Source of the DNA: JASGMR01 sp963664675
GTDB lineage: Bacteria; Thermotogota; Thermotogae; Petrotogales; Kosmotogaceae
Length of the DNA: 64,000 bases
NCBI GenBank assembly: GCA_963664675.2
Contig: CAXXLB010000009.1
Span: 310,001 to 374,000 of the forward strand
Reading direction: 5' to 3'
The notes beneath the pieces were generated by a model. That model made no database searches. It was not told the DNA's origin and was given only the letters and a program-made list of their open reading frames with translations. The position numbers and the translations under genes are program-made. This document shows positions 26,188 through 35,401 of this stretch, in pieces. Within the stretch, counting starts at the first letter, position 1; every line of letters begins with the position of its first letter.

Positions 26188-27229
26188 CGTTGTTTAATAC
26201 TCTGAGTGCTGCGAGAGCCAGCGCCCTCTCCTCATCTCCACCGGGAATGATTTCCACCGGTGCAATAAATGAAACTCTTTCAATTATAAATGGCATTAAT
26301 ATATCCATATCGTTGGCCAATCCACCTGTAAAAATTATCATTCTGACATCGCCCTTAAGAACGGCGGTCATCTGACCTATCCATTTTACAATCTGATATC
26401 CCATACCAAGATAATATTTTTTGTATTCTTCATTGCCCTCTTCTATTTCCTCATTTATCTCCATGCCGCTGTTCGTTCCGGTATAAGCGTAAAGGCCGCC
26501 CTTACCCTTTATCATCTTTTTTACTCTGTTATAACTGTTTTCCTCATCAAAACAAATGTTTATCAAACCGGTCAAAGGTAAAGTGCCACTTCTTTCCGGT
26601 GAGTATGGCCCCTCACCGTTCAAAGCATTGTTCACATCTATAATCCTGCCCTTGCAGTGGGCTCCGATGGAAATTCCGCCGCCGATGTGTACCACGATGA
26701 GATTTATATCTTCGTAATTCTCACCGATTCTTTTTGAAACTTCCCTCGCAACCGCTTTTTGATTGAGGGCATGGAAAATAGATTTTCTTTCGTAATCCGG
26801 GTGCCCCGAAAGCCTTGCTATTTCACTCATTTCGTCTACCACCACAGGATCGGCGATAAAACTGGATATTTTATCCTCTGCCAGTTCTTTCGCAAGTATT
26901 CCGCCTAAATTGGATGCGTGTTCCCCATAAGTTGCTTTTTTGAGATGGTCTATCATTTTTTCATTGATATTGTAAGTACCGCTCTCAATCGGTTTTAACA
27001 GTCCACCTCTTCCGATAATCGCATCAAAATCTGAAATGTCAAAATCACTTTCATTCAGAAAATCCGCAATAATTCTTTTTCGAAAATCTTTTTGATCGTA
27101 TAAGGTATCAAATTCACTTATCTCTTCCACCGAATGACGAAGAGTAATTTCATCTTTTAAATTTTCATTTTCATAGATCGCTATTTTTGTCGATGTAGAT
27201 CCAGGATTTATGACTAAAATTCTACTCAT
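26162..27229 (-). CDS. buk: Butyrate/branched-chain acid kinase (second copy)
   Basis: ASKHA-fold acid kinase that makes ATP and a carboxylic acid from acyl phosphate. The 355 residues start with RILVINPGSTSTKIAIYEN, the phosphate-1 motif. Further motifs are DAIIGRGGLLKPIESGTY, HALNQKAVAREV, NLIVVHIGGGISIGAHCKG and IIFTGGLANDMD. It is a diverged paralog of the copy at 28118-29197 and flanks ptb on the other side. It overlaps ptb by eight bases and the P-loop gene by 26 bases. Confidence 0.93.
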   Translation of the reverse strand: MSRILVINPGSTSTKIAIYENENLKDEITLRHSVEEISEFDTLYDQKDFRKRIIADFLNESDFDISDFDAIIGRGGLLKPIESGTYNINEKMIDHLKKATYGEHASNLGGILAKELAEDKISSFIADPVVVDEMSEIARLSGHPDYERKSIFHALNQKAVAREVSKRIGENYEDINLIVVHIGGGISIGAHCKGRIIDVNNALNGEGPYSPERSGTLPLTGLINICFDEENSYNRVKKMIKGKGGLYAYTGTNSGMEINEEIEEGNEEYKKYYLGMGYQIVKWIGQMTAVLKGDVRMIIFTGGLANDMDILMPFIIERVSFIAPVEIIPGGDEERALALAALRVLNNDESAKEYV

Positions 27230-28121
27230 TATCGCAACTCCCGGAAATCAGTATATTCAACGCAATTGAAAACAATTTCGATTCTTCGTTGTCAGCCCTT
27301 GATGTGAGAATTATCGGTTTCTTACCTCCGATAATTGAACTGGCAACTCTGGACCTGGCCAGAAAAACCAGTGTTTTATAAAATACATTACCGGATTGTA
27401 TATCGGGCATAATGAGAATATCGGCTTTCCCGGCAACGGGACCGGTAATTCCCTTATTTTTTGCTGCTGTCTCCGAAATGGCGTTGTCCAGTGCAAAGGG
27501 TCCGTCGACAATGGCCCCTTTAATTTGATTTCTGTCATTCATCTTTGATAATATAGCAGCATCCAGAGTGGCAGGCATTTTTTCATTCACCACTTCGACC
27601 GCGCTTATAACAGCCACTTTGGGATTCTCAACCTCAATAGACTTGGCCACAAGAACGCAATTGACAATCGAAGCCGCTTTTTGTTCCAGGGTCGGGGAAA
27701 TTACCATACCTGCGTCAGCGGATATCAGTAATTTGTCATATCCTGGAATTTCAAAAACACTCACAAGATTCATAACTCTTTTCGTTCTTAAATCATATTT
27801 TTCGTTGAGGAATTCTCTTAAAAGGGTTGCTGTTTTCACGTGTCCCTTCATCAAAAGATTACATTTATTGTCACTGACGGATTTTGTCGCGCTTTGAACA
27901 GCACAGGATTCGTTCTCACAATCGATAAATTCGATTTTTTGATATATTTCGTTCTCAAATTTCAACGATTCACATATTTCTCTCGCTTTTTTTTCATTTC
28001 CAAAAACAGAAAACGTGCAGAGATCGTTTTCAACGGCCTTTTTTACAGCCTTTAAAACTTCAAGATCTTCACCAACCGCTATCGCAACCCGGTTTTTCTT
28101 CTCTCTGGCTTTATCGATCAA
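27222..28121 (-). CDS. ptb: Phosphate butyryltransferase (phosphotransbutyrylase)
   Basis: Transfers an acyl group from acyl-CoA to phosphate. The protein has 299 residues, matching the Ptb family. Features include NLLMKGHVKTATLLREFLN near residue 90, ISADAGMVISPTLEQKA, KVAVISAVEVVNEKMPAT, and the C-terminal PVAGKADILIMPDIQSGNVFYKTLVFL typical of phosphate acyltransferases. Its ATG overlaps the stop of the upstream kinase as ATGA. With Vor and Buk it provides substrate-level phosphorylation from branched acyl-CoA. Confidence 0.94.
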   Translation of the reverse strand: MIDKAREKKNRVAIAVGEDLEVLKAVKKAVENDLCTFSVFGNEKKAREICESLKFENEIYQKIEFIDCENESCAVQSATKSVSDNKCNLLMKGHVKTATLLREFLNEKYDLRTKRVMNLVSVFEIPGYDKLLISADAGMVISPTLEQKAASIVNCVLVAKSIEVENPKVAVISAVEVVNEKMPATLDAAILSKMNDRNQIKGAIVDGPFALDNAISETAAKNKGITGPVAGKADILIMPDIQSGNVFYKTLVFLARSRVASSIIGGKKPIILTSRADNEESKLFSIALNILISGSCDNE

Positions 28122-29197
28122 TTCATTGAGTCTTTTAATTTCATTTCACCTTCCATAACAAAGGATTTCGCTTTTTCTTCTCCATTCAGCACTCTGAGTG
28201 TTCCCAAAGCGAGAGCTTCCATCTCCATCTCTCCCGGATAAACAAACAACTTTCCAAATTTATTCACGTATTTCTTTATTTCGTTCACAATAAAATCACT
28301 CTTTGCCAATCCGCCGGTGAGAATTATTCCGTCTATTTTTCCGGATCCTACCGCACACATCCCACCGATCTCCTTTGCGATCTGATATATCATGGCATCT
28401 ATCACCAGTTTTATTTCAGGCTTTTCATCATAAATCTGAAGCAGCTCTTTCACATTATCATTTCCCGTATAAGCGAGGAGTCCACCTAATTTAGTGTATC
28501 TTCTTTTGAAATCGGTTTTATTGAATTCTCCGGAGAAGGCTTTTTTTGCAAGATCAAGAACGGGTAAAGTACCCGTTCTGTTGGGACTGAATGGTCCTTC
28601 GTCCATAGCGTTGTTCACATCGACAATTTTATCGTCAGCCATCAATCCTATTGAGAAGCCGCCTCCCAGATGGGCTATCACATAATCCCCGTGTACTTTT
28701 CCCAGTTTTTCATTCGTTTTTTTTGCAACGGCTTTCATATTGAGTGCGTGAAGCAAACTGATTCTAGGTATTTCAGGCAGTCCGGAAAGTCTTGAATACT
28801 CCCAGAATTCATCGGTTGAAATCGGATCTGTAATGAATACGGGAATCTTCCCGTTTGAAATTGAAAATCCAACCGGAGCGGCAAAATTCGAAGGATGATT
28901 TATGATGGATTTATTTAGAGAATAATAGACCAGTTCATCATTGACGGAATATGTTCCTCCTTCCATCGGTGACAGTATCCCTCCTCTGCAGGCAATTCCA
29001 TCTATTTTGTCTAATGAGAAACCATTTTTCTCAATACATTCCAAAATATCTTTTTTTCTGATATCTATTATTTCTTCTATTGAACTTCTCTCGGAAACTT
29101 TATGGATAAGGTTCTCTTCAAAAATCTTTTCTTTATTTCTGAATATAGCGATTTTCGAAGAAGTTGACCCCGGATTAATCACTAGAATAAAAAACAT
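28118..29197 (-). CDS. buk: Butyrate/branched-chain acid kinase (first copy)
   Basis: The protein has 359 residues with FILVINPGSTSSKIAIFRN, DGIACRGGILSPMEGGTYSV, HALNMKAVAKK, DYVIAHLGGGFSIGLMADD and GIILTGGLAKSDF. All ASKHA kinase motifs are present, so both copies in the operon look functional. The kinases may differ in acyl preference (for example isobutyrate versus isovalerate or 2-methylbutyrate). It lies 2 bases downstream of the aminotransferase stop. Confidence 0.93.
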   Translation of the reverse strand: MFFILVINPGSTSSKIAIFRNKEKIFEENLIHKVSERSSIEEIIDIRKKDILECIEKNGFSLDKIDGIACRGGILSPMEGGTYSVNDELVYYSLNKSIINHPSNFAAPVGFSISNGKIPVFITDPISTDEFWEYSRLSGLPEIPRISLLHALNMKAVAKKTNEKLGKVHGDYVIAHLGGGFSIGLMADDKIVDVNNAMDEGPFSPNRTGTLPVLDLAKKAFSGEFNKTDFKRRYTKLGGLLAYTGNDNVKELLQIYDEKPEIKLVIDAMIYQIAKEIGGMCAVGSGKIDGIILTGGLAKSDFIVNEIKKYVNKFGKLFVYPGEMEMEALALGTLRVLNGEEKAKSFVMEGEMKLKDSMN

Positions 29198-29199
29198 TC

Positions 29200-30429
29200 T
29201 TACAATAATCCCTTCTTATTTCCATAGGTAAGAATAGTTTTTTTAAGTCTCTTTACGCCCTCTACTATATCTTCTTCAGGCGGTAAGCAGAAAGACAGTC
29301 TCATGCTGTTGTTACATCCATTCAGAATTGAAAATGCGTCGCCGGGAATATATATAACTTTATTTTCGAGAGCTATATCCAGCATCTCATGGGTATCAAA
29401 TTCCTCAGGAAGCGTTGCCCAGATAAAGAGTCCCCCTTCCGGTCTGGTCCATTTCATAGGAATATCTTTGAATTGTTCCTGCAATTCTTCGAGCATGATA
29501 TCCTTTTTTCTCCTGTAAATTTTTATGGTCTCTTCTATAGTTGAATATAGACCGTACTTCTGAAGATATCGTGCCGCTATTCTCTGAGTTAACGAAGAAG
29601 TACAGAGATCGGTTGACTGCTTTGCTTTGATAAAAGCCTGGACTATATCTTCCCTTCCAATTATAAAACCTAATCTCATCCCCGGAGATAAAACCTTACT
29701 GAATGTCTTCAGCAAAAGAACCCTGTTATAGCTCCCGAGTTTGAATAACGATGGCAGACTTTCGCCGTTATATCTCAATGAACCGTAAGGATCGTCTTCT
29801 ATTATCAAAATATCATATTTTTCACATATATCTATAAGTCTTTTTCTCTTCTCCAGGGAAAGAGTTATTCCGGCCGGATTGTGAAAATTGGGTACTACAT
29901 AAACAAATTTCACCTTTAACAGGTCACCCTTCTGTTTGATTTCTTCCAACCTTTTTTCCAGAGTGTCCAGATCCATACCGTCTTCTTTTAATGCGAGGTC
30001 TTCATTATTTCTTGAAAATATTGAAAATGCGGAAGCGGCACCCAGGTATGCCGGTTTTGATATGAAATAAATACTGTCATGATCTAAAAAAACCTTCGAA
30101 ATCAAATCAAGGGAACTTTGAGAACCTGATACGACTATCATATTTTTTAAATTCAATCCGGTGATTCCATCACGACTTTCCAGGAGTTTAAGATATTCTT
30201 CGCGGAGAAGTTTATCTCCTTCGGTTGTTCCATATTGCAGACAAACCTTATATTCATTCTTCAGAACATCTCTGGCGATTTCTGAGAGTTCATTGCGGGG
30301 AAAAGTTTCCGGATCAGGTGCACCTCCGCCGAAAGATATCATTTCCGGCTCCATGGTGTACTTCAATAATTCTCTGATAATATTCGATTTCATTCTCTTT
30401 GCATTGTGTGAATACATTTCAATTCTCAA
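29200..30429 (-). CDS. PLP-dependent aminotransferase, class I/II (Aro8/LysN-like)
   Basis: A 409-residue aminotransferase starting at TTG 30429, six bases after a GGAGGTG site; ATG 30417 is an alternative. It lacks an N-terminal GntR domain and opens with ISFGGGAPDPETFP. The PLP site shows SGSQSSLDLISKVF, NFHNPAGITLS, EDDPYGSLRYNGE and the Schiff-base Lys in LLLKTFSKVLSPGMRLGFI. Aro8/LysN-type enzymes accept branched-chain and aromatic amino acids. As the first gene of the operon it likely supplies the 2-oxoacids for Vor. Confidence 0.92.
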   Translation of the reverse strand: MRIEMYSHNAKRMKSNIIRELLKYTMEPEMISFGGGAPDPETFPRNELSEIARDVLKNEYKVCLQYGTTEGDKLLREEYLKLLESRDGITGLNLKNMIVVSGSQSSLDLISKVFLDHDSIYFISKPAYLGAASAFSIFSRNNEDLALKEDGMDLDTLEKRLEEIKQKGDLLKVKFVYVVPNFHNPAGITLSLEKRKRLIDICEKYDILIIEDDPYGSLRYNGESLPSLFKLGSYNRVLLLKTFSKVLSPGMRLGFIIGREDIVQAFIKAKQSTDLCTSSLTQRIAARYLQKYGLYSTIEETIKIYRRKKDIMLEELQEQFKDIPMKWTRPEGGLFIWATLPEEFDTHEMLDIALENKVIYIPGDAFSILNGCNNSMRLSFCLPPEEDIVEGVKRLKKTILTYGNKKGLL

Positions 30430-30468
30430 AAAAAACACCTCCAACGTCAATTTTTTTCTTTCATATAC

Positions 30469-30498
30469 ATTCTAACCCATATTCATAAACTTTGTAAA
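30469..30498 (-). promoter_or_regulatory. Promoter of the branched-chain catabolic operon
   Basis: On the minus strand TTTACA (30493-30498), an 18-base spacer and TAGAAT (30469-30474). It lies 40 bases upstream of the aminotransferase TTG. A TATAAT at 30505-30510 on the plus strand may serve the divergent carrier gene. Confidence 0.6.
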
Positions 30499-30591
30499 AT
30501 ATACTATAATGAAATAAGAACCGATAAAGCTAATTATCTTGTTTTTTTAGCATTATGCATCTTTATGAGTAGTTGTTTTGGAGGATTGTGA

Positions 30592-31959
30592 ATGATTGTA
30601 TTTTTTGGCGCAGTAGTGTTGGTTTTGATGGTAACGATTTATTATTTCATCATCTCATCTAAAATGAATAAAGCGGCAATAGCATTTTCCGCGGGTGCCA
30701 TAGTTCTTTTTCTGGCTGCGATTCTTTCGCGTTTTTTCCCCGGAGATATAACAGAAAAAATGAAACTGCTGACCCTCGATGACTTAAGTACCTATGTGGA
30801 TTTCAAAACATTGGGGTTATTGATTGGAATGATGATACTCATACCGTTCATCGAAAAATCCGGTTTTTTTCAGATTGTCGCTATTTATGTTGTTAAATTG
30901 AGTAAAGGAAATCTAAAATCACTATTTATCATCACCGGCTTTATAGTCGCATTATGCTCAGCGTTTCTGAATAATGTCAGTACGGTTATGGTCTTCGTTC
31001 CTATTATACTCGCAATAACGGATTCGATTAATAAGAATCCCTTCCCATTTTTAATAATGGTTATCCTCTCCGCAAATCTGGGAGGCACAGCGACTCTGAT
31101 TGGTGACCCTCCCAATATGCTGGTTGGATTCGCAGCAGATATAAGTTTTGTAGAATTTTTGGTCAATCTTTCTCCGGTTGTTTTTATAGCGATTGGTACG
31201 GTTATCTTTCTCATACTCAAGAAAGAAAAGAATTATTTTTCGCTTTCCGATGAACAGAAAGACATTATGAGCAAATTTTTAAAAGCCGATCCGAAAACGG
31301 AAATAAAGGACAAAAGATTATTAAAAATTTCCCTGACAGTCTTCGTTGGTGCTATGATCGGATTTGTTTTACCTTCGGGTCTGGGAATTGATCCTTCTCT
31401 GGTTTCACTTTTAGCAGCCGCAATTATTCTTTTGGTTCTGGTGGTTAACAATGAAACAATGGAATATATTTTCAAAAAGATAGAATGGGAAACTATTTTC
31501 TTTTTTCTTGGAATGTTCACGGTTATCTACGGACTTCAGGCCGCGGGTGTAATCGACCAGCTTGTCAATGTACTGGTCACGGTCTTTCCAAATACGTTTT
31601 TTTTAATTCTGTTCGTACTATGGTTCTCCCTTCTTTTATCCGGTTTTTTAAGTGCTGTTCCAATGGTTATGATTATGATTCCACTGGTTCAGTCACTGAT
31701 CTCGAATCCAGCTTTGGGATTCATGAGCAACTCTTCGCTTACCGAGACTATCTGGTGGGCGCTGGTTCTCGGAGCATGTTTTGGTGGAAATACCACGTCG
31801 GTAGGCGCGGCAGCAAATATTGTAGTTACAGGAATGAGCAAAAATCTCGAAAAGGGAAGCATAACATTCTCCAATTATGTGAGGTATTCCTTTCCAAAAG
31901 TTATGATAACAGGTATAATTGCAAGTGTGTATATAATAATAAGAATCGTTTTGTTTTAA
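30592..31959 (+). CDS. ArsB/NhaD-type permease (SLC13-like ion transporter)
   Basis: A 455-residue membrane protein with about 11-12 hydrophobic segments. The landmark is NNVSTVMVFVPIILAITD followed by SANLGGTATLIGDPPNMLVGFAA, typical of the ArsB/NhaD ion-transporter superfamily. A mirrored C-terminal half (SGFLSAVPMVMIMIPLVQ and LGACFGGNTTSVGAAANIVVTGMS) completes the inverted repeat. It could be a Na+/H+ antiporter or anion carrier. No arsenic genes are adjacent, so arsenite transport is less likely. The ATG follows GGAGG at 30580-30584. Confidence 0.85.
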   Translation: MIVFFGAVVLVLMVTIYYFIISSKMNKAAIAFSAGAIVLFLAAILSRFFPGDITEKMKLLTLDDLSTYVDFKTLGLLIGMMILIPFIEKSGFFQIVAIYVVKLSKGNLKSLFIITGFIVALCSAFLNNVSTVMVFVPIILAITDSINKNPFPFLIMVILSANLGGTATLIGDPPNMLVGFAADISFVEFLVNLSPVVFIAIGTVIFLILKKEKNYFSLSDEQKDIMSKFLKADPKTEIKDKRLLKISLTVFVGAMIGFVLPSGLGIDPSLVSLLAAAIILLVLVVNNETMEYIFKKIEWETIFFFLGMFTVIYGLQAAGVIDQLVNVLVTVFPNTFFLILFVLWFSLLLSGFLSAVPMVMIMIPLVQSLISNPALGFMSNSSLTETIWWALVLGACFGGNTTSVGAAANIVVTGMSKNLEKGSITFSNYVRYSFPKVMITGIIASVYIIIRIVLF

Positions 31960-31976
31960 CATTGGGGGTGAAATAA

Positions 31977-33119
31977 ATGGCAAAAATGATAAGAAAAAAT
32001 TACATTTTAGCACCGGGACCGACACCGGTTCCCACGGATTTACTTCTTGAAGGAGCAAAAGAAACCATTCATCATCGTACACCACAATTCAAAAAAATAA
32101 TGCAGGAATCCACCGAACTTACAAAATACATTTTTCAGACAAAAAATGAATTATTCATGTTGACTTCAAGTGGTAGCGGTGCTATGGAAATGGCTGTCTC
32201 AAATTTACTTTCAACAGGGGAAAAAGTAATCGTATTGAGCGCAGGAAAATTTGGCGAAAGATGGGAAGCGATCTGTAAAGCATTCAAAGTTGATGCTATT
32301 GTTATCAAAAGAGAATATGGGCAAACTTTTACACCCGAAATGGTAGAAAAAGCACTGGATGAAAATCCGGAAGCAACAACGGTATTCACTCAACTGAGCG
32401 AAACATCCACCGGTACCGTAATGGATATTGAAAACATCGCCAAAGTAGTAAAGGGAAAAGGAAAACTGCTGGTTGTCGATGCAATAAGTGGATTGCTCGC
32501 AGAACCTCTGAAAACCGACGAATGGGGAATAGATGTCGTGGTAGCAGGTTCCCAGAAGGGATTCATGCTTCCTCCGGGTCTGGCCTACGCCTGCTTCAGT
32601 GAAGAGGCTTTGAAAAAAGTTGAAAAATCGGATATCACAAAATTTTATTTCGATGTTAAAGCCTATCAGAAAAATCCCGCTCCATGGACCCCTGCAGTCA
32701 ATCTGATATATCAGCAGAAAATGGCGGGAAGCATGCTGAAAGAAGAGGGAATTGAAAACGTATGGGAAAGACACAGAATTCTTGCTGAAGCTATGAGATC
32801 TGCTATAAAAGCTTTGAATCTAGAATTATTTTCAGATAAACCCGGGAATCCTCTGACTGCAGTCAAAGTTCCTGCCGGCATCGATGGGACAAAACTGGTC
32901 ACATTTTTGAGAGATGAATACGGCATAGTCATAGCGGGTGGCCAGGGTTCGATGAAGGGAAATATTATAAGGGTCGCTCATCTGGGTTATATGTCAAAAT
33001 TCGATACAATAATAGCAATTTCAGGTCTGGAAATGGCATTGAGGCATTTTGGATATGATTTAGAATACGGTTCAGGAGTGAAGGCCGCCGAAGAAGTCTT
33101 CGAAAGAGAAAATGTATGA
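31977..33119 (+). CDS. Class V aminotransferase, serine biosynthesis (SerC-like role)
   Basis: A 380-residue PLP enzyme of the alanine-glyoxylate/serine-pyruvate aminotransferase group. It opens with ILAPGPTPVPTDLLLEGAKETIHHRTPQF. LMLTSSGSGAMEMAVSNLL and VVDAISGLLAEPLKTDEWGIDVVVAGSQKGFMLPPGLAY include the PLP-binding Lys in SQKGF. The ATG of the SerA-type gene overlaps its TGA. In Thermotoga and some archaea a class V enzyme of this group sits next to serA and acts as the phosphoserine aminotransferase; I infer the same here. Confidence 0.88.
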   Translation: MAKMIRKNYILAPGPTPVPTDLLLEGAKETIHHRTPQFKKIMQESTELTKYIFQTKNELFMLTSSGSGAMEMAVSNLLSTGEKVIVLSAGKFGERWEAICKAFKVDAIVIKREYGQTFTPEMVEKALDENPEATTVFTQLSETSTGTVMDIENIAKVVKGKGKLLVVDAISGLLAEPLKTDEWGIDVVVAGSQKGFMLPPGLAYACFSEEALKKVEKSDITKFYFDVKAYQKNPAPWTPAVNLIYQQKMAGSMLKEEGIENVWERHRILAEAMRSAIKALNLELFSDKPGNPLTAVKVPAGIDGTKLVTFLRDEYGIVIAGGQGSMKGNIIRVAHLGYMSKFDTIIAISGLEMALRHFGYDLEYGSGVKAAEEVFERENV

Positions 33120-34051
33120 TGGCAAAATTTAAACTTCATGCCAACGATCCCCTCGCTGAAGATGCAATGAATATTCTGAAGAATTCGGGATTATTTGAAA
33201 TAAGCGCAGAACATTACGACAATGATGAATTGAAAAAGAAGCTCGACGGAGTGGATTTCCTGGTTGTCAGAAGTGCAACGAAGGTAAAAAGAGATGTCAT
33301 TGAAGCCGGAAAGGATCTCAAAATAATCGGCAGAGCGGGAATAGGGCTCGATAACGTTGATCTGACAGCGGCGAAGGAAAACGGCATAGAAGTTTACAAT
33401 ACTCCGGGAGCCAATGCACTGTCCGTTTCGGAACTGACAATGGGAATGATACTGTCTTTCTTCAGGTTCATTCCGAGAGGAACGCACGGATTGAAAGACG
33501 GCCTCTGGGAGAAGAAGAAATTGAAGGGCCATGAGATAAATGGAAAAACGATCGGAATAATCGGATTTGGTGCTATAGGAAAAGACGTGGCAAAAAAATC
33601 CAGAGTGTTCGGTCTGGAAGTTATTGCTTACGACCCATTTATAAAAGAAACCGATATGGATGTAAAACTGGTGAATGATCTGGATATCTTATTGAAAAAT
33701 TCGGATATCATCAGTCTTCATGTTCCTCTAACCGACAAAACGAAACATATCATCGGAAAAGACGAACTGGCAAAAATGAAAGACGGGGCCCTGCTTGTTA
33801 ATCTTTCAAGGGGCGGTACAGTGGATGAAGAAGCGCTTTACAACACGCTTCTTGATGAAAAGTTATGTGGTGCGGCTTTAGATGTTTTTGAAGTTGAACC
33901 GCCGACCGATGAATTGAGAAGGAAACTCCTGCAATTCGATAACGTTATCTGTACTCCTCACATAGGCGCAACCACATTTGAGGGGCAGAGAAGAGTAGGA
34001 TTGGAAATGGCCGAGAAATTGGTTGATGTAGCAAAAAAATTAAAAGCATAA
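33116..34051 (+). CDS. serA: D-3-phosphoglycerate dehydrogenase, short form
   Basis: Oxidises 3-phosphoglycerate in the first step of serine synthesis. The 311 residues include GRAGIGLDNVDLTAAKENGIEVYNTPGANALSVSE, the Rossmann motif GFGAIGKDVAKK near residue 149, SLHVPLTDKTKHIIG, LVNLSRGGTVDEEAL and the active-site TPHIGATTFEGQ. No C-terminal ACT regulatory domain is present, so it is probably not serine-inhibited in the classical way. Starts at ATG 33116 or 33119, in a 4-base overlap with the aminotransferase. Confidence 0.9.
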   Translation: MMAKFKLHANDPLAEDAMNILKNSGLFEISAEHYDNDELKKKLDGVDFLVVRSATKVKRDVIEAGKDLKIIGRAGIGLDNVDLTAAKENGIEVYNTPGANALSVSELTMGMILSFFRFIPRGTHGLKDGLWEKKKLKGHEINGKTIGIIGFGAIGKDVAKKSRVFGLEVIAYDPFIKETDMDVKLVNDLDILLKNSDIISLHVPLTDKTKHIIGKDELAKMKDGALLVNLSRGGTVDEEALYNTLLDEKLCGAALDVFEVEPPTDELRRKLLQFDNVICTPHIGATTFEGQRRVGLEMAEKLVDVAKKLKA

Positions 34052-34108
34052 GCAAGTTAAAAAAAAAGGTGTTATAATAATTTTTGAACTATATTTGGAG
34101 GTGTTTGA

Positions 34109-34288
34109 ATGAAGGTTTTTGTTGATAAAACATCATGTATAGGTTGTGGAGTATGTGCAGGTTTATGTCCCGATATTTTCGGTTTGGACGATGAGGGAAA
34201 AGCAGAAGTATTGGTTCCCGAAACAGAAGATAACTGTGCGGAAGATGCGAAGGACTCCTGCCCGGTACAATGTATAACTGTTGAATAA
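34109..34288 (+). CDS. Small ferredoxin, [4Fe-4S] type
   Basis: A 59-residue protein with KTSCIGCGVCAGLCPDIF near the N-terminus and DSCPVQCITVE at the C-terminus. The CxxCxxC plus distal Cys pattern indicates one [4Fe-4S] cluster, like the monocluster ferredoxins of Thermotoga. Two further cysteines (near residues 16 and 43) match the disulphide pair seen in such thermophile ferredoxins. GGAG lies 6-9 bases before the ATG, and TATAAT (34073-34078) is a likely -10 box. It probably accepts electrons from the Ior and Vor enzymes encoded nearby. Confidence 0.9.
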   Translation: MKVFVDKTSCIGCGVCAGLCPDIFGLDDEGKAEVLVPETEDNCAEDAKDSCPVQCITVE

Positions 34289-34309
34289 ATTTACTTTCAT
34301 TTTTTTGAG

Positions 34310-34334
34310 GCGGTCCTGATGGACCGCTTTTTTT
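34310..34334 (+). terminator. Intrinsic terminator after ferredoxin
   Basis: GCGGTCC (34310-34316), loop TGAT and GGACCGC (34321-34327), followed by seven T residues. Confidence 0.9.
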
Positions 34335-34446
34335 ATGAAGGGAATTTCAGGATCTTTTCCGCAACAGAAATTTCGTGAAATCCGGTATTCTTATTACCGG
34401 AATCTGGTTATACCGTCCGGTGAGTTTTGATCGCGGAAACGTATAC

Positions 34447-35229
34447 TCATCTGGAAGAAATTGTATTTTCAATGAATTCGACTGTACGATTTACTATTTC
34501 GGAATGTTGGTCGAAGGGAGAGATTTTTGCCTCGTTGTCTCCATTCTGAATTCCATAATCTCCGAATCCGGAATGGTTGCCACCTTTTATCTCATAGTAA
34601 AGCGTATTATCCGGAAGATAACTCTTGTTGTTCATTATTTTTTCAGGGGTTGAAAGACCATCCAGTTCGCCGTAAACAGACAATATCGGTAAATCAATAT
34701 TCGATATATCGATATTTTTCCCCGTATAAGTAGCCCATAAAATCAAACCATCTATCATATCCGAATATGATTTTGAAAAATAAGCTGCGGCGATGCCTCC
34801 TAAAGAATGCCCGGCTATAAACCAATTTTCAATATCCGGACGTCCTTCAATAACTTTTTTTGCCCTTTCTATTCCAAAGATCGCAAGATTGAAAGGCATG
34901 GGAACTATAACAGTTTCGATACCCTTCTCAGCGATTTTAAAAGCTAATGTTGAATAAGCCTTGGGATCGACCTTTCCCCCGGGATATATTATCAGACATG
35001 TTTTTGAATCGTTTTTATCAGGAGAAAAAAAATACAACCTGGAGAGATTTATACCGGGATTGATAAAGTTTTCAACGACTTCTACATTCACATTCGAATG
35101 AGATGATAAATATACTTTTGAATTTTCCGATGCTTTTGAATAAGTACTCGCCCAGACAAAAAAGCCCGTTATCAAACACACCACCGAAAGAATTATCACT
35201 TTTGATACACTTATTCTGCCATTTTTCAT
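34447..35229 (-). CDS. Alpha/beta hydrolase, membrane-anchored or exported
   Basis: A 260-residue protein with an uncleaved or cleaved N-terminal hydrophobic segment (VIILSVVCLITGFFVWAS, residues 10-27). The hydrolase fold shows TCLIIYPGGKVDP, the nucleophile elbow WFIAGHSLGGIAAAYF (Ser near 148), PILSVYGELDGLSTPE for the Asp, and a GGNHSGFGDYG segment for the His. It matches the alpha/beta-hydrolase family with unknown physiological substrate. The gene stands alone between the ferredoxin terminator and an MBL-fold gene. Confidence 0.83.
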   Translation of the reverse strand: MKNGRISVSKVIILSVVCLITGFFVWASTYSKASENSKVYLSSHSNVNVEVVENFINPGINLSRLYFFSPDKNDSKTCLIIYPGGKVDPKAYSTLAFKIAEKGIETVIVPMPFNLAIFGIERAKKVIEGRPDIENWFIAGHSLGGIAAAYFSKSYSDMIDGLILWATYTGKNIDISNIDLPILSVYGELDGLSTPEKIMNNKSYLPDNTLYYEIKGGNHSGFGDYGIQNGDNEAKISPFDQHSEIVNRTVEFIENTISSR

Positions 35230-35401
35230 ATCCCGTCCTCCGATAAAAAATTAATACCCGAAACAAACCGGCGCGTTAAAAATCAGCCGGAACAGCGTCA
35301 TTTATTTTTTAAAAAATCTTTATATATTTAAACCACGAATAACTTTTTGGATCAAGATCAACGGATATAAAATCATATCTTCATATACCCGGTGGTAAAA
35401 A

